The translations under genes and the position numbers were made by a program. Under the pieces are notes generated by a model. That model was not told the DNA's origin. It saw only the letters and a list, made by a program, of their open reading frames with translations, and did not search any database. From JAFDVL01 sp964631865 (GTDB taxonomy: Bacteria > Acidobacteriota > Blastocatellia > RBC074), in the NCBI GenBank assembly GCA_964631865.1, contig CAZWAK010000017.1:8742-72741 (forward strand): a DNA stretch of 64,000 nt, written 5' to 3'. Below are positions 16,656 through 24,196 of the stretch, in pieces (within the stretch, counting starts at the first letter, position 1; the number at the start of each line of letters is the position of its first letter).

Positions 16656-17510
16656 ATGAGACATTGCCCCGCGTCACGTCTGCTGCTGTTGGTGTTTAGT
16701 TGGCTGGTGCTGAGTCTTTCTCTTGGCGCGCAGCCCAAACCCACTTATCCCAATTACACCGCGCACGTCAACGATTTTGCCAATGTCGTTGACCCGAATA
16801 CCAAAACACAACTCGAAACGATTCTGACGAATTTTGAAAAGCTCACGGGCGCGCAAATCGCCGTCGTCACGATGACCACGATTGGCGAGCGTCCGCTCGA
16901 AGACTATGCCAACGGTTTGTATCGCGCGTGGGGCATTGGCGGAAAGAGCGGCGCGAATCGGGACAAAGGCGCGTTGTTGTTGATCTTGACCGAGGATCGC
17001 CGTTCGCGGTTGGAAGTCGGTTATGGCTTGGAAGGCGATTTGCCGGACGGCTTGGCGGGCGAACAATTGCGGCGGATGCGCCCGTACTTTCAGCAGCAAC
17101 AATGGTCGCAAGGCTTGATGATCGGTACGCGCACGCTCGTGGATACGCTCGCCGAAAAGTGGAATGTGAATGTCGAAGGCATTGATCGGCAGTATGCTTA
17201 TCAACCGGCAGCGCCGCCACAAATTCAAATCAGCACACGCACCTGGATTTTTTTCGGCATCGGTTTGCTGGTGCTGCTGTTCATTATGTCGCGGTTGGCA
17301 AAACAGGCAGCGCGCGCCAATCAACTGCGTCGTCGCGACAGCGGTTGGTGGGCTGCGCCGATGATCTTTCATCAGGGCGGCGGCGGCTATGGCGGCAGTT
17401 CGTGGGGCAGCAACGGCGGCTGGGGCGGCGGCAGTAGCGGCAGCGGCGATAGCTGGGGCGGCTTCGGCGGTGGGAGCAGTGGCGGCGGCGGCGCGAGTGA
17501 TAGCTGGTAG
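16656..17510 (+). CDS. TPM-domain protein (DUF477) with Gly/Ser-rich tail
   Basis: A 284-residue protein with signal peptide (LLLLVFSWLVLSLSLGAQ). A TPM domain spans ~residues 35-170 (VNDFANVVDP, LTGAQIAVVTMTTIGERPLEDYANGLYRAWGIG, DKGALLLILTEDRRSRLEVGYGLEGDLPDG). One membrane helix follows (IFFGIGLLVLLFIMSRL, ~195-213). The long Gly/Ser/Trp tail (GGSSWGSNGGWGGGSSGSGD) is typical of this family. Related proteins act in photosystem II repair in plants; the bacterial role is unknown. TPM genes are frequently adjacent to lemA, and a lemA gene lies 1.1 kb downstream on the same strand. Confidence 0.9.
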   Translation: MRHCPASRLLLLVFSWLVLSLSLGAQPKPTYPNYTAHVNDFANVVDPNTKTQLETILTNFEKLTGAQIAVVTMTTIGERPLEDYANGLYRAWGIGGKSGANRDKGALLLILTEDRRSRLEVGYGLEGDLPDGLAGEQLRRMRPYFQQQQWSQGLMIGTRTLVDTLAEKWNVNVEGIDRQYAYQPAAPPQIQISTRTWIFFGIGLLVLLFIMSRLAKQAARANQLRRRDSGWWAAPMIFHQGGGGYGGSSWGSNGGWGGGSSGSGDSWGGFGGGSSGGGGASDSW

Positions 17511-17511
17511 G

Positions 17512-17618
17512 CATTTTCCATTTTCCGTTTGTCATTTGTCATTTTTCATTGGTTGGGCGCATTGTTACTCATCAAATGACAAATGGATAATGACAAACGG
17601 AAAATGGAAAATGAAATG
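17512..17618. repeat. Inverted pair of heptanucleotide repeat arrays
   Basis: The left arm 17512-17553 consists of units CATTTTC, CATTTTC, CGTTTGT, CATTTGT, CATTTTT, CATTGGT. The right arm 17573-17618 is its near reverse complement (CAAATGA, CAAATGG, ATAATGA, CAAACGG, AAAATGG, AAAATGA). The arms can form a long hairpin between the TPM gene and the next gene. Confidence 0.85.
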
Positions 17619-17651
17619 AGGGATGGCCTTTATTGATACGGAAAATACCCG

Positions 17652-18356
17652 ATGGAAGACGATTTGAAGGAATTGGTTAGTCGCTTGAAAATTGCACACA
17701 GCGGCGCGTTAGTGTCGGTCATTGCCTACGGCTCGGCTATTGCTGCGCCGGGCAATGTGCGCAAAACGGACTATCACATGTTGGTCGTGACGACGACGTT
17801 GACGGCAGAAGATTTGCGCGCGGCGCGAGCTGTGGCGAAATGGTGGGTGGAGTCGGGCTACCTGATTCCGGTCTACTTCACGCGCACGGAATTTTTGCAA
17901 TCGCTCGATGTGTTTGCCATTGAGTTTCGGCACATGAAGCGCGCCTATCAAGTCCTGTTCGGCGAAGATTTGCTGGGGCCGAACGAAGCGTCGAAGGCGA
18001 ATCTGCGTTTGCAAACCGAGTACGAATTGCGCGGCAAATTGCTGCGCTTGCGCTCGCTCTATTTGCCCGCGAGCGGTTCGGTCGAAACGTTGACGCGGCT
18101 GATGACGGACAGCATCTACAGCTTCTCGCAATTTATGCGCCCGATGCTGGAATTATTGGGCGAAGAGCCGCCGCTCAGCCGTTTGGCAACGGTGCGGCGC
18201 GTGGGCGAACATCTGAACATTGATACGTCCGCGCCCGAACAAATTTTGCGGTTGCGCGAGGCGGAAGCGCCGTTGACCGAAACCGAAGCGAACGAACTTT
18301 TTGCGCGGTATCTGAACTGTCTGACGCAAGTCGTTGCGGCAGTCAATCATCTGTAA
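17652..18356 (+). CDS. Nucleotidyltransferase-like protein of unknown function
   Basis: A 234-residue soluble protein. The N-terminal ~100 residues look like a minimal nucleotidyltransferase fold (ALVSVIAYGSAIAAPGNVRKTDYHMLVV, compare the GSxxxGxxxxxDxD motif). The second acidic residue is not at the canonical place (DYH), so catalytic competence is doubtful. The C-terminal half is helical (KLLRLRSLYLPASGSVETLTRLMTDSIYSFSQFMRPMLELL), as in HEPN-like companions. It sits between the TPM and lemA genes on the same strand, and the 38-bp REP array follows its stop by 14 bp. Confidence 0.6.
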   Translation: MEDDLKELVSRLKIAHSGALVSVIAYGSAIAAPGNVRKTDYHMLVVTTTLTAEDLRAARAVAKWWVESGYLIPVYFTRTEFLQSLDVFAIEFRHMKRAYQVLFGEDLLGPNEASKANLRLQTEYELRGKLLRLRSLYLPASGSVETLTRLMTDSIYSFSQFMRPMLELLGEEPPLSRLATVRRVGEHLNIDTSAPEQILRLREAEAPLTETEANELFARYLNCLTQVVAAVNHL

Positions 18357-18370
18357 TCAGCGAATGGCGC

Positions 18371-18587
18371 GTGACGCGATTTAGCAAATCGCGCTACATT
18401 TTTTGCGTGTGACGCGATTTAGCAAATCGCGCTACATTTTTTGCGTGTGACGCGATTTGGCAAATCGCGCTACGTTTTTTGCGTGTAACGCGATTTGGCA
18501 AATCGCGCTACGTTTTTTGCGTGTAACGCGATTTGGCAAATCGCGCTACATTTTTTGCGTGTAACGCGATTTGGCAAATCGCGCTAC
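18371..18587. repeat. Direct tandem array of six REP palindromes, 38-bp period
   Basis: Copies start at 18371, 18409, 18447, 18485, 18523 and 18561. Each has the core CGCGATTT(A/G)GCAAATCGCG flanked by GTGA or GTAA and CTAC. The 11-bp spacer (ATTTTTTGCGT or GTTTTTTGCGT) is almost constant. The array fills the gap before lemA and ends at the lemA ribosome-binding site (AGAGGAGG at 18593). Confidence 0.95.
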
Positions 18588-18607
18588 ATTTTTAGAGGAG
18601 GCGAATT

Positions 18608-19204
18608 ATGAAAGCAGTGTTGGGAATTTTAGTGGTGTTGCTGCTCGTGGCGTTGATCGTTGGCGGCGTGGCAGTTGGCAAATACAATAGTTTGGTGCAA
18701 GAACGCAACAAAGTGGATCAGCAATGGGCGCAGGTCGAAAACCAATTGCAGCGCCGCGCTGACCTCATCCCGAACATCGTGAACACGGTCAAAGGCTACG
18801 CCAAGCAGGAAAGTGACATCTTCGTCAAAATCGCCGAAGCGCGCTCCAAGCTGTTGGCCGCGCCGACGATTGAAGCCAAAATGGAGGCGAACGAAAAGCT
18901 GTCGCAAGTGATGCGCGATGGCGGTTTGCTCGGCACGGGCGGACGGTTTCTGAACATCGCCGAACAGTATCCGCAATTGAAATCCGACCAGAGCTTCTTG
19001 CGCTTGCAGGATGAATTGGCGGGCACGGAAAATCGTTTGGCGCAGGAGCGCAGGCTGTACAACGAAGTGGTCACGAGCTACAACAACATGCGCCAAACCT
19101 TCCCGACGATTTTGATTGCCGGGATGATGGGCTTCCAGGACAAACCGCTCTTCAAAGCGGAAGCCGAAGCGAAGACAGTGCCGAAAGTGGATTTCAGCAA
19201 GTAA
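18608..19204 (+). CDS. LemA family protein
   Basis: A 198-residue protein with an N-terminal membrane anchor (VLGILVVLLLVALIVGGVAVGKYNSLV). The LemA helical bundle follows: VQERNKVDQQWAQVENQLQRRADLIPNIVNTVKGYAKQE, EKLSQVMRDGG, ENRLAQERRLYNEVVTSYNNMRQTFP. It is anchored with the bulk outside or in the periplasm. The function of bacterial LemA is not established. The start ATG 18608 has a strong AGAGGAGG box just after the last REP copy. The TPM gene upstream is its usual genomic partner. Confidence 0.93.
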   Translation: MKAVLGILVVLLLVALIVGGVAVGKYNSLVQERNKVDQQWAQVENQLQRRADLIPNIVNTVKGYAKQESDIFVKIAEARSKLLAAPTIEAKMEANEKLSQVMRDGGLLGTGGRFLNIAEQYPQLKSDQSFLRLQDELAGTENRLAQERRLYNEVVTSYNNMRQTFPTILIAGMMGFQDKPLFKAEAEAKTVPKVDFSK

Positions 19205-19210
19205 AGTCTG

Positions 19211-19237
19211 GTGACGCGATTTGGCAAATCGCGCTAC
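19211..19237. repeat. Single REP palindrome
   Basis: The core CGCGATTTGGCAAATCGCG is flanked by GTGA and CTAC. It lies between the lemA stop (6 bp away) and the lysC start (11 bp away), filling the intergenic space. Confidence 0.9.
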
Positions 19238-19248
19238 TTCTCAAAGCT

Positions 19249-20634
19249 ATGATTGTCATGAAATTTGGTGGTACTTCAGTCGAAGATGCCACTGCGATGC
19301 GCCGTTTGGTCTCGATTGTGCGGCAACAATTGGCGCGGCAACCCATCGTCGTCGTATCGGCGATGGCGCGCGTGACGAATGGGTTACTGGACTGCGCGCG
19401 TTGGTCGGCGGAGGGCAAAATCGCCGACGTGCGGGCGAAGCTCGACGAAATCACCGCGCGACATTTGGCAGCCGCGGATGAATTGGCGTTGCCCGAAGAA
19501 CGCGCCGCCTTGCACGCCGCCTTGCAGGCGCAATGGGCCGAACTGCTGTCTACGCTGGAAGAAATTCAGCGCAACGGCGCGGTGACGGCGGCGTTGTCCG
19601 ACGGCGTTTCGGCGCAGGGCGAGTTGTTATCGTCGTTGCTCGTGGCCGCCGCGTTTCGTGCCGCAGGCATCCACAGCGAGCGTGTGGATGTGCGTCCGTT
19701 GCTGCGCACGAACGATGATTTTATGCGCGCCGCGATTGACTTTGACGTGGCTGATCCGTTGTTGCAACAAGTGTTCACCGCACAAGTCAACGCCGGTTTT
19801 GTGCCCGTCACGCAAGGCTTCATCGGTTCGACCGCCGACGGGCGCACGACAACGATTGGGCGCGGCGGCTCGGATTATTCGGCTTCGATCATCGGCGCGG
19901 CAGTCAACGCGACAGCGATTGAAATTTGGACGGACGTGGACGGGATGATGACCACTGATCCGCGCATCGTGCCGGAAGCCGCGAAGATCAAAACGATTTC
20001 GTTTGCCGAAGCCTCGGAACTCGCGTACTTCGGCGCGAAGGTCTTGCATCCCGCAACGCTGCGGCCCGCGATGGTCAAAGACATTCCGGTTTACATTTGC
20101 AATTCGCGTCGTCCGCACGTGCAAGGCACAGCGATCCTGAGCCACGCGCCATCGTCCAAATCGCCGATCAAAGCCATCGCCTTCAAGCGCGGCATCACGA
20201 TGCTGAATGTGGCTTCGGTGCGGATGTTGATGGCACACGGATTTTTGGCGCGGCTCTTTGAAGTCTTCAATCGGCACGAAACGGCGGTGGATATGGTGGC
20301 GACGTCGGAGGTGAGCGTTTCGATGACGTTGGATGACACGCGGAACCTGGACGCGATCATCAGCGACTTGCAAGCGTTCGGCGAAGTCACGGTCGAGCGC
20401 GACCGCGCGATTATATGTTTGGTCGGCGAGCAGATGAAGTTTACGCCCGGCCTGGCCTCGCGTATCTTTACGCCGTTGCAGGACATCAACATTTCGATGA
20501 TTTCTCACGGCGCGTCGGCCATCAATGCCAGCTTCGTGGTCGAAAGCGCGCTCGTGGACGAAGCCGTCAAACGTTTGCATCAGGAGTTTTTCAGCGAGTT
20601 GGATGAGGAGACGTTTGAGAAAGTGGAAACGTAA
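19249..20634 (+). CDS. lysC: Aspartokinase
   Basis: A 461-residue enzyme that phosphorylates L-aspartate, the first step to lysine, threonine and methionine. The amino acid kinase domain starts VMKFGGTSVEDATAM and continues VVSAMARVTNGLLD, VPVTQGFIGSTADGRTTTIGRGGSDYSA, and EIWTDVDGMMTTDPRIVPEA. Two C-terminal ACT regulatory domains (from ~residue 310: TMLNVASVRMLMAHGFLARLFEVF... and ICLVGEQMKFTPGLASRIFTPLQDINISMISHGAS) are expected to bind an end-product amino acid. Two starts are possible (19249 or the Met at 19258). The TAA stop lies inside the first REP palindrome of the next array. Confidence 0.95.
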   Translation: MIVMKFGGTSVEDATAMRRLVSIVRQQLARQPIVVVSAMARVTNGLLDCARWSAEGKIADVRAKLDEITARHLAAADELALPEERAALHAALQAQWAELLSTLEEIQRNGAVTAALSDGVSAQGELLSSLLVAAAFRAAGIHSERVDVRPLLRTNDDFMRAAIDFDVADPLLQQVFTAQVNAGFVPVTQGFIGSTADGRTTTIGRGGSDYSASIIGAAVNATAIEIWTDVDGMMTTDPRIVPEAAKIKTISFAEASELAYFGAKVLHPATLRPAMVKDIPVYICNSRRPHVQGTAILSHAPSSKSPIKAIAFKRGITMLNVASVRMLMAHGFLARLFEVFNRHETAVDMVATSEVSVSMTLDDTRNLDAIISDLQAFGEVTVERDRAIICLVGEQMKFTPGLASRIFTPLQDINISMISHGASAINASFVVESALVDEAVKRLHQEFFSELDEETFEKVET

Positions 20635-20718
20635 CGCGATTTGGCAAATCGCGCCATGCATTTGTAACGCGATTTGGCAAATCGCGCCATGCATTTGTAA
20701 CGCGATTTGGCAAATCGC
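20631..20718. repeat. Direct tandem array of REP palindromes, 33-bp period, running into an assembly gap
   Basis: Copies begin at 20631, 20664 and 20697, with the core CGCGATTTGGCAAATCGCG and the spacer CCATGCATTT. The third copy is cut at its last base by the N run, so the true copy number is unknown. The first copy supplies the TAA stop codon of lysC. Confidence 0.93.
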
Positions 20719-20818
20719 NNNNNNNNNNNNNNNNNNNNNNNNNNNNNNNNNNNNNNNNNNNNNNNNNNNNNNNNNNNNNNNNNNNNNNNNNNNNNNNNNN
20801 NNNNNNNNNNNNNNNNNN
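20719..20818. other. Assembly gap (100 N)
   Basis: Exactly 100 undetermined bases follow a tandem REP array, as expected if the array could not be resolved during scaffolding. The real length and content are unknown. Confidence 0.98.
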
Positions 20819-20837
20819 GGAAGTGATAATCCGAGCC

Positions 20838-20861
20838 GAGCGATTTAGCAAATCGCTCTAC
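20838..20861. repeat. Single REP palindrome variant with compensatory changes
   Basis: Core AGCGATTTAGCAAATCGCT. Both outer arms differ from the consensus (CGCG to AGCG on the left and CGCG to CGCT on the right) in a way that keeps the pairing. It lies 18 bp upstream of the selD start codon. Confidence 0.8.
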
Positions 20862-20879
20862 AACTTTTGCAGGTGAAAT

Positions 20880-21911
20880 ATGCGATTAACTGAAATGGCC
20901 TCGTGTGCGGGTTGAGCGGCGAAATTAACGCCCGGCGCACTCGCTCAAGTTTTGAGCGGCTTACCTAAACAACCGCAGAACCCAAACCTGTTGGTGGGCT
21001 TCGAGCACGCCGATGATGCCGGGGTGTATCGTTTGCGCGAGGATTTGGCGCTCGTGCAGACGCTCGATTTCTTCACGCCGATTGTGGATGACCCGTTTGA
21101 TTACGGGCGCATCGCGGCGCTGAATTCGATCAACGACGTGTGGGCAATGGGCGGCACACCGATCACGGCGATGGCGATTACGTGCTTTCCGCGCAAGGGC
21201 GTGGACTTTGCGATCCTCGGCGAAATTATGCGGGGCGGCTTGTCGGTGTTGATGGAAAACAACGTCGCGTTGATCGGCGGGCACAGTGTAGATAATGCTG
21301 AGATCATGTTCGGCTATTCGGTCACGGGATTGATTGACCCGAAGCAAATTGCGACCAATAGCGGCGCACGTCCGGGCGATGTGTTGATCCTGACGAAGCC
21401 GCTCGGCACAGGCGTGATTTCGACCGCGATCAAGTTTGAGAAATGCCCGCCCGAAGTTGCGGAAGCCTCACTGCAAACGATGCTCACGCCCGCCCGCGAA
21501 GCGGCTGCGTTGATGCGTGAATTCGGCGTCAAAGCCGCAACCGACATCACCGGATTCGGCTTGCTCGGTCATGCGTGGGAAGTGGCGAAAGCGAGTCAGG
21601 TGACGTTTGCCATTGATTCCGCGCGCGTGCCGCTGTTGTCGAACGCATTGGAATTAGCAGCAGCGGGAATGCTCACGCGCGGCGACCGTGTGAATCGGGA
21701 CTACGTCGGCGAAGATGTGACAATTGATTCGGCGGTCAGCAAAGAATTGCAGAGCGTACTCTACGATCCGCAAACGGCGGGCGGGTTGTTGATTTGTATC
21801 AATGAAAATCGTGCGGAGGAATTGCTGGCCCGCTTGCGACAAACCTATCCCCAAGCCGCCATCATTGGAACCGTAGCCGAACACAACGCGCAATCTCTGG
21901 TGGTGAAATAA
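20880..21911 (+). CDS. selD: Selenide, water dikinase with in-frame UGA (selenocysteine) at the active site
   Basis: SelD makes selenophosphate from selenide and ATP for selenocysteine and selenouridine synthesis. Reading from ATG 20880 (AGGTGA box five bases upstream) gives MRLTEMASCAG, then UGA at 20913-20915, then AAKLTPGALAQVLSGL, and stays open to 21911 (343 residues). The UGA falls exactly where E. coli SelD has catalytic Cys17 (RLTQYSHGAGCGCK), and the conserved Lys follows three codons later. This makes it a selenocysteine codon rather than a stop. The rest is a canonical PurM-like fold (NLLVGFEHADDAGVYRL, TLDFFTPIVDDPFDYGRIAALNSINDVWAMGG, ALIGGHSVD, ATDITGFGLLGHAWE, DPQTAGGLL). A caller that stops at UGA would report a shortened protein beginning at TTG 20952. 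Translation requires SelB, SelA and tRNA-Sec, not seen here. Confidence 0.9.
20913..20947 (+). promoter_or_regulatory. Candidate bacterial SECIS element in selD
   Basis: The UGA codon itself starts a hairpin. TGAGCG (20913-20918) pairs perfectly with CGCTCA (20942-20947), with an inner GCG/CGC stem closing the loop AAATTAA. Bacterial SECIS hairpins lie immediately 3' of the UGA, as here. Pairing was worked out by eye only. Confidence 0.5.
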
Positions 21912-21912
21912 C

Positions 21913-21977
21913 GTAACGCGATTTGGCAAATCGCGGCGTGCAAAGAAGGGACGGCGCGATTTACCAAATCGCGTTAC
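21913..21977. repeat. REPIN: inverted doublet of REP palindromes, 65 bp
   Basis: A GTAA-flanked palindrome (21913-21935) and an oppositely oriented one ending CGCGTTAC (21955-21977) are separated by GCGTGCAAAGAAGGGACGG. It starts one base after the selD stop codon. An almost identical doublet is at 22060-22124. Confidence 0.92.
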
Positions 21978-22059
21978 AACCAGAAGTTGCGTCTCCTGCG
22001 CACTCTGCCTATACTTCCCGCCGTGCCTCAGAGATAAGTCAGAACCAGCGTCAACAAAC

Positions 22060-22124
22060 GTAACGCGATTTGGCAAATCGCGGCGTGCAAAGAAGGGACG
22101 GCGCGATTTGCCAAATCGCGTTAC
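22060..22124. repeat. REPIN: inverted doublet of REP palindromes, 65 bp
   Basis: Same structure and same 19-bp spacer as the doublet at 21913-21977, differing at one central base. The 82 bp between the two doublets shows no gene. It ends 9 bp before the mod start codon. Confidence 0.92.
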
Positions 22125-22133
22125 AAATACACG

Positions 22134-24083
22134 ATGACCGTAGAATTACGATGGGAAGGGAAATATGCCGCCGACGGCAAGAAGTGTGCGCCGCTGCGCA
22201 TTCCGTTGCCGTTTCAAACCGTCGAGACCGTCAATGAAAGCGTGCAGGAACGACAGCGCAGTATGGACGCGCTCTTCGGCGGCGGTGTGAGCGAATGGCG
22301 CAATCGGTTGATTTGGGGGGATAAGAAATATGTGCTGCCGTCGCTGCTGCCGGAATGCGCGGGACAGGTGAAGCTGATTTACATTGATCCGCCGTTTGAT
22401 ACGGGCGCAGACTTTTCCTTCAATGTCGAAGTGGAAGGCGAAAGCTTTACGAAAGAGCCGTCGGTGATTGAGCAGAAAGCGTATCGGGACACGTGGGGGC
22501 GCGGGCTGGATTCGTATTTGCAGTGGTTTTACGAAACGGTCGTGCTGCTGCGCGAATTGCTGGCAGAGGATGGCAGCATCTACGTGCATCTGGATTGGCA
22601 CGTGGGGCATTATGCGAAGGCAGTGATGGATGAAGTTTTCGGCGCAGAACATTGCTTGAATGAAATCATCTGGAAACGAACTTCCGCGCGGAGCGATTCA
22701 CACAGCTACAATCACATTCACGACGCGATTTATCTTTACAGCAAATCAGAGAATTACATTTTCAATGTTCAGTACACGCCTTACGAGCAAAGCTATATTG
22801 AAAGTTTCTATCGCAACATTGAAGAGGGCACAGGGCGGCGTTTCACGCTTAGCGATTTGATGGCTTCCGGTACTCGTAAAGGCTCTTCAGGTCAAATCTG
22901 GCGCGGGATAGATCCAAACAAGCGCGGCAATCACTGGAAATATACAGTTGAAAAACTTGATGAGCTTGACCAACAAGGCCGAATCTACTTTCCGCAAAAA
23001 GAGGATGGAGTTCCTCGCTACAAACGTTATTTGGATGAAATGCTAGGCGTGCCGTTGCAATCTATCTGGACAGACATCAGCCCGATTGCTTCACAGGCAG
23101 CCGAGAATGTCGATTATCCAACACAGAAGCCTGAACCCTTTCTCGAACGCATCATCAAGGCTTCGTCCAACGAAGGCGATCTTGTGCTGGACTGCTTCTG
23201 CGGTTCGGGCACAACGGCGGCGGTGGCGGAAAAGCTCGGTCGTCGCTGGATCACATGCGATCTCGGACGCTTTGCGATTCACACGGCGCGCAAACGTTTG
23301 CTCAGCCTTGCGAACGTCAAACCCTTCGTCGTGCAAAACCTCGGCAAATACGAACGCCAGCTCTGGCAATCCGATGAATTCGGCCCACAGGCGAGTGAAC
23401 GCATTGCTGCGTACACGCGGTTCATTCTCGAACTCTTTCACGCACAACCGCTCAACGGCTACACGTGGCTGCACGGCTTGAAGGGCGGGCGGTTGGTTCA
23501 CGTCGGCGCAGTGGATGCGCCCGTCACGCTCGCCGACGTCAAAAGCATCAGCATCGAAGGGCAAAAGAATCTGGGCCAAGGCGGCGCAGCGAATAACGGC
23601 ATTGATGTGCTGGGCTGGGAGTTCGCGTTTGAATTGAACGAGACGGCGCGGCAACAGGCGCACGAGGCCGGCGTTGATCTGCGCTTTTACACGATCCCGC
23701 GCGAAGTGTTGGAAAAGAAAGCCGTCGAACAAGGCGACATCCAATTCTTCGAGTTGGCCGCGTTGTCGGTCGAACATAAAGTGAAGAAACGCGAATTGAC
23801 GTTGAAGCTGACAAACTTCATTGCGCCGCTCGAATACGTGCCGCAGGAAGTACGCGCGCGTGTCACGAAATGGGAGGCGTGGATTGATTACTGGGCGGTG
23901 GACTTCGATTACAAAGGCGACACGTTTCATAACCAATGGCAGAGCTACCGCACGCGCAAACAGAAGAAGCTGGAATTGCAGGCGACGCATTTGTACGACG
24001 CGCCGGGCAGCTATGTGGTGCAGGTGAAGGTGATTGATTTATTGGGGAACGATACGACGCGGACGATGAAAGTGACGATTTGA
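22134..24083 (+). CDS. Type III restriction-modification DNA adenine methyltransferase (Mod)
   Basis: A 649-residue N6-adenine methyltransferase of the beta class: the catalytic motif D85-P-P-F (LIYIDPPFDTG) precedes the AdoMet-binding motif DCFCGSGTT (from D353). Between them lies the target-recognition region (~residues 160-330), where type III Mod proteins vary most (SARSDSHSYNHIHDAIYLYSKSENYIF...). The C-terminal ~250 residues end in a beta-rich segment (DAPGSYVVQVKVIDLLGNDTTRTMKVTI). Mod confers specificity and methylates one strand of an asymmetric site; with Res it forms the endonuclease. The matching res gene is 0.9 kb downstream, separated by the RAYT gene and several REPs. No Shine-Dalgarno is visible before ATG 22134; the sequence is REPIN. 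Confidence 0.92.
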   Translation: MTVELRWEGKYAADGKKCAPLRIPLPFQTVETVNESVQERQRSMDALFGGGVSEWRNRLIWGDKKYVLPSLLPECAGQVKLIYIDPPFDTGADFSFNVEVEGESFTKEPSVIEQKAYRDTWGRGLDSYLQWFYETVVLLRELLAEDGSIYVHLDWHVGHYAKAVMDEVFGAEHCLNEIIWKRTSARSDSHSYNHIHDAIYLYSKSENYIFNVQYTPYEQSYIESFYRNIEEGTGRRFTLSDLMASGTRKGSSGQIWRGIDPNKRGNHWKYTVEKLDELDQQGRIYFPQKEDGVPRYKRYLDEMLGVPLQSIWTDISPIASQAAENVDYPTQKPEPFLERIIKASSNEGDLVLDCFCGSGTTAAVAEKLGRRWITCDLGRFAIHTARKRLLSLANVKPFVVQNLGKYERQLWQSDEFGPQASERIAAYTRFILELFHAQPLNGYTWLHGLKGGRLVHVGAVDAPVTLADVKSISIEGQKNLGQGGAANNGIDVLGWEFAFELNETARQQAHEAGVDLRFYTIPREVLEKKAVEQGDIQFFELAALSVEHKVKKRELTLKLTNFIAPLEYVPQEVRARVTKWEAWIDYWAVDFDYKGDTFHNQWQSYRTRKQKKLELQATHLYDAPGSYVVQVKVIDLLGNDTTRTMKVTI

Positions 24084-24084
24084 T

Positions 24085-24111
24085 GTAGCGCGATTTGGTA
24101 AATCGCGTTAC
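24085..24111. repeat. Single REP palindrome
   Basis: Core CGCGATTTGGTAAATCGCG, flanked by GTAG and TTAC. It begins one base after the mod stop codon. Confidence 0.9.
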
Positions 24112-24120
24112 GTTCGGGGT

Positions 24121-24186
24121 GTAGCGCGATTTGGTAAATCGCGGAAACTGGCGAGCAGGAAAACGCGATTTGCCAAATCGCGTTAC
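24121..24186. repeat. REPIN upstream of the RAYT gene, 66 bp
   Basis: A forward palindrome 24121-24143 and an inverted one 24164-24186 are separated by a 20-bp spacer. It ends 10 bp before the RAYT start codon. Confidence 0.92.
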
Positions 24187-24196
24187 AAACAAATCC

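Noticed and set aside
18371..18587. Possible CRISPR array (six repeats with 38-bp period)
   Set aside because: The spacers are nearly identical 11-bp sequences and there are no cas genes; the repeated unit is the REP palindrome found singly elsewhere.
20880..20951. selD as a frame-broken pseudogene or a gene starting at TTG 20952
   Set aside because: The upstream 11 codons match the SelD N-terminus, the UGA lies at the known catalytic position, and the downstream frame is intact with a good ribosome-binding site at 20880.
24131..24196. Longer RAYT protein starting at TTG 24131
   Set aside because: The extra residues would be translated REPIN sequence, and ATG 24197 gives the normal family N-terminus.
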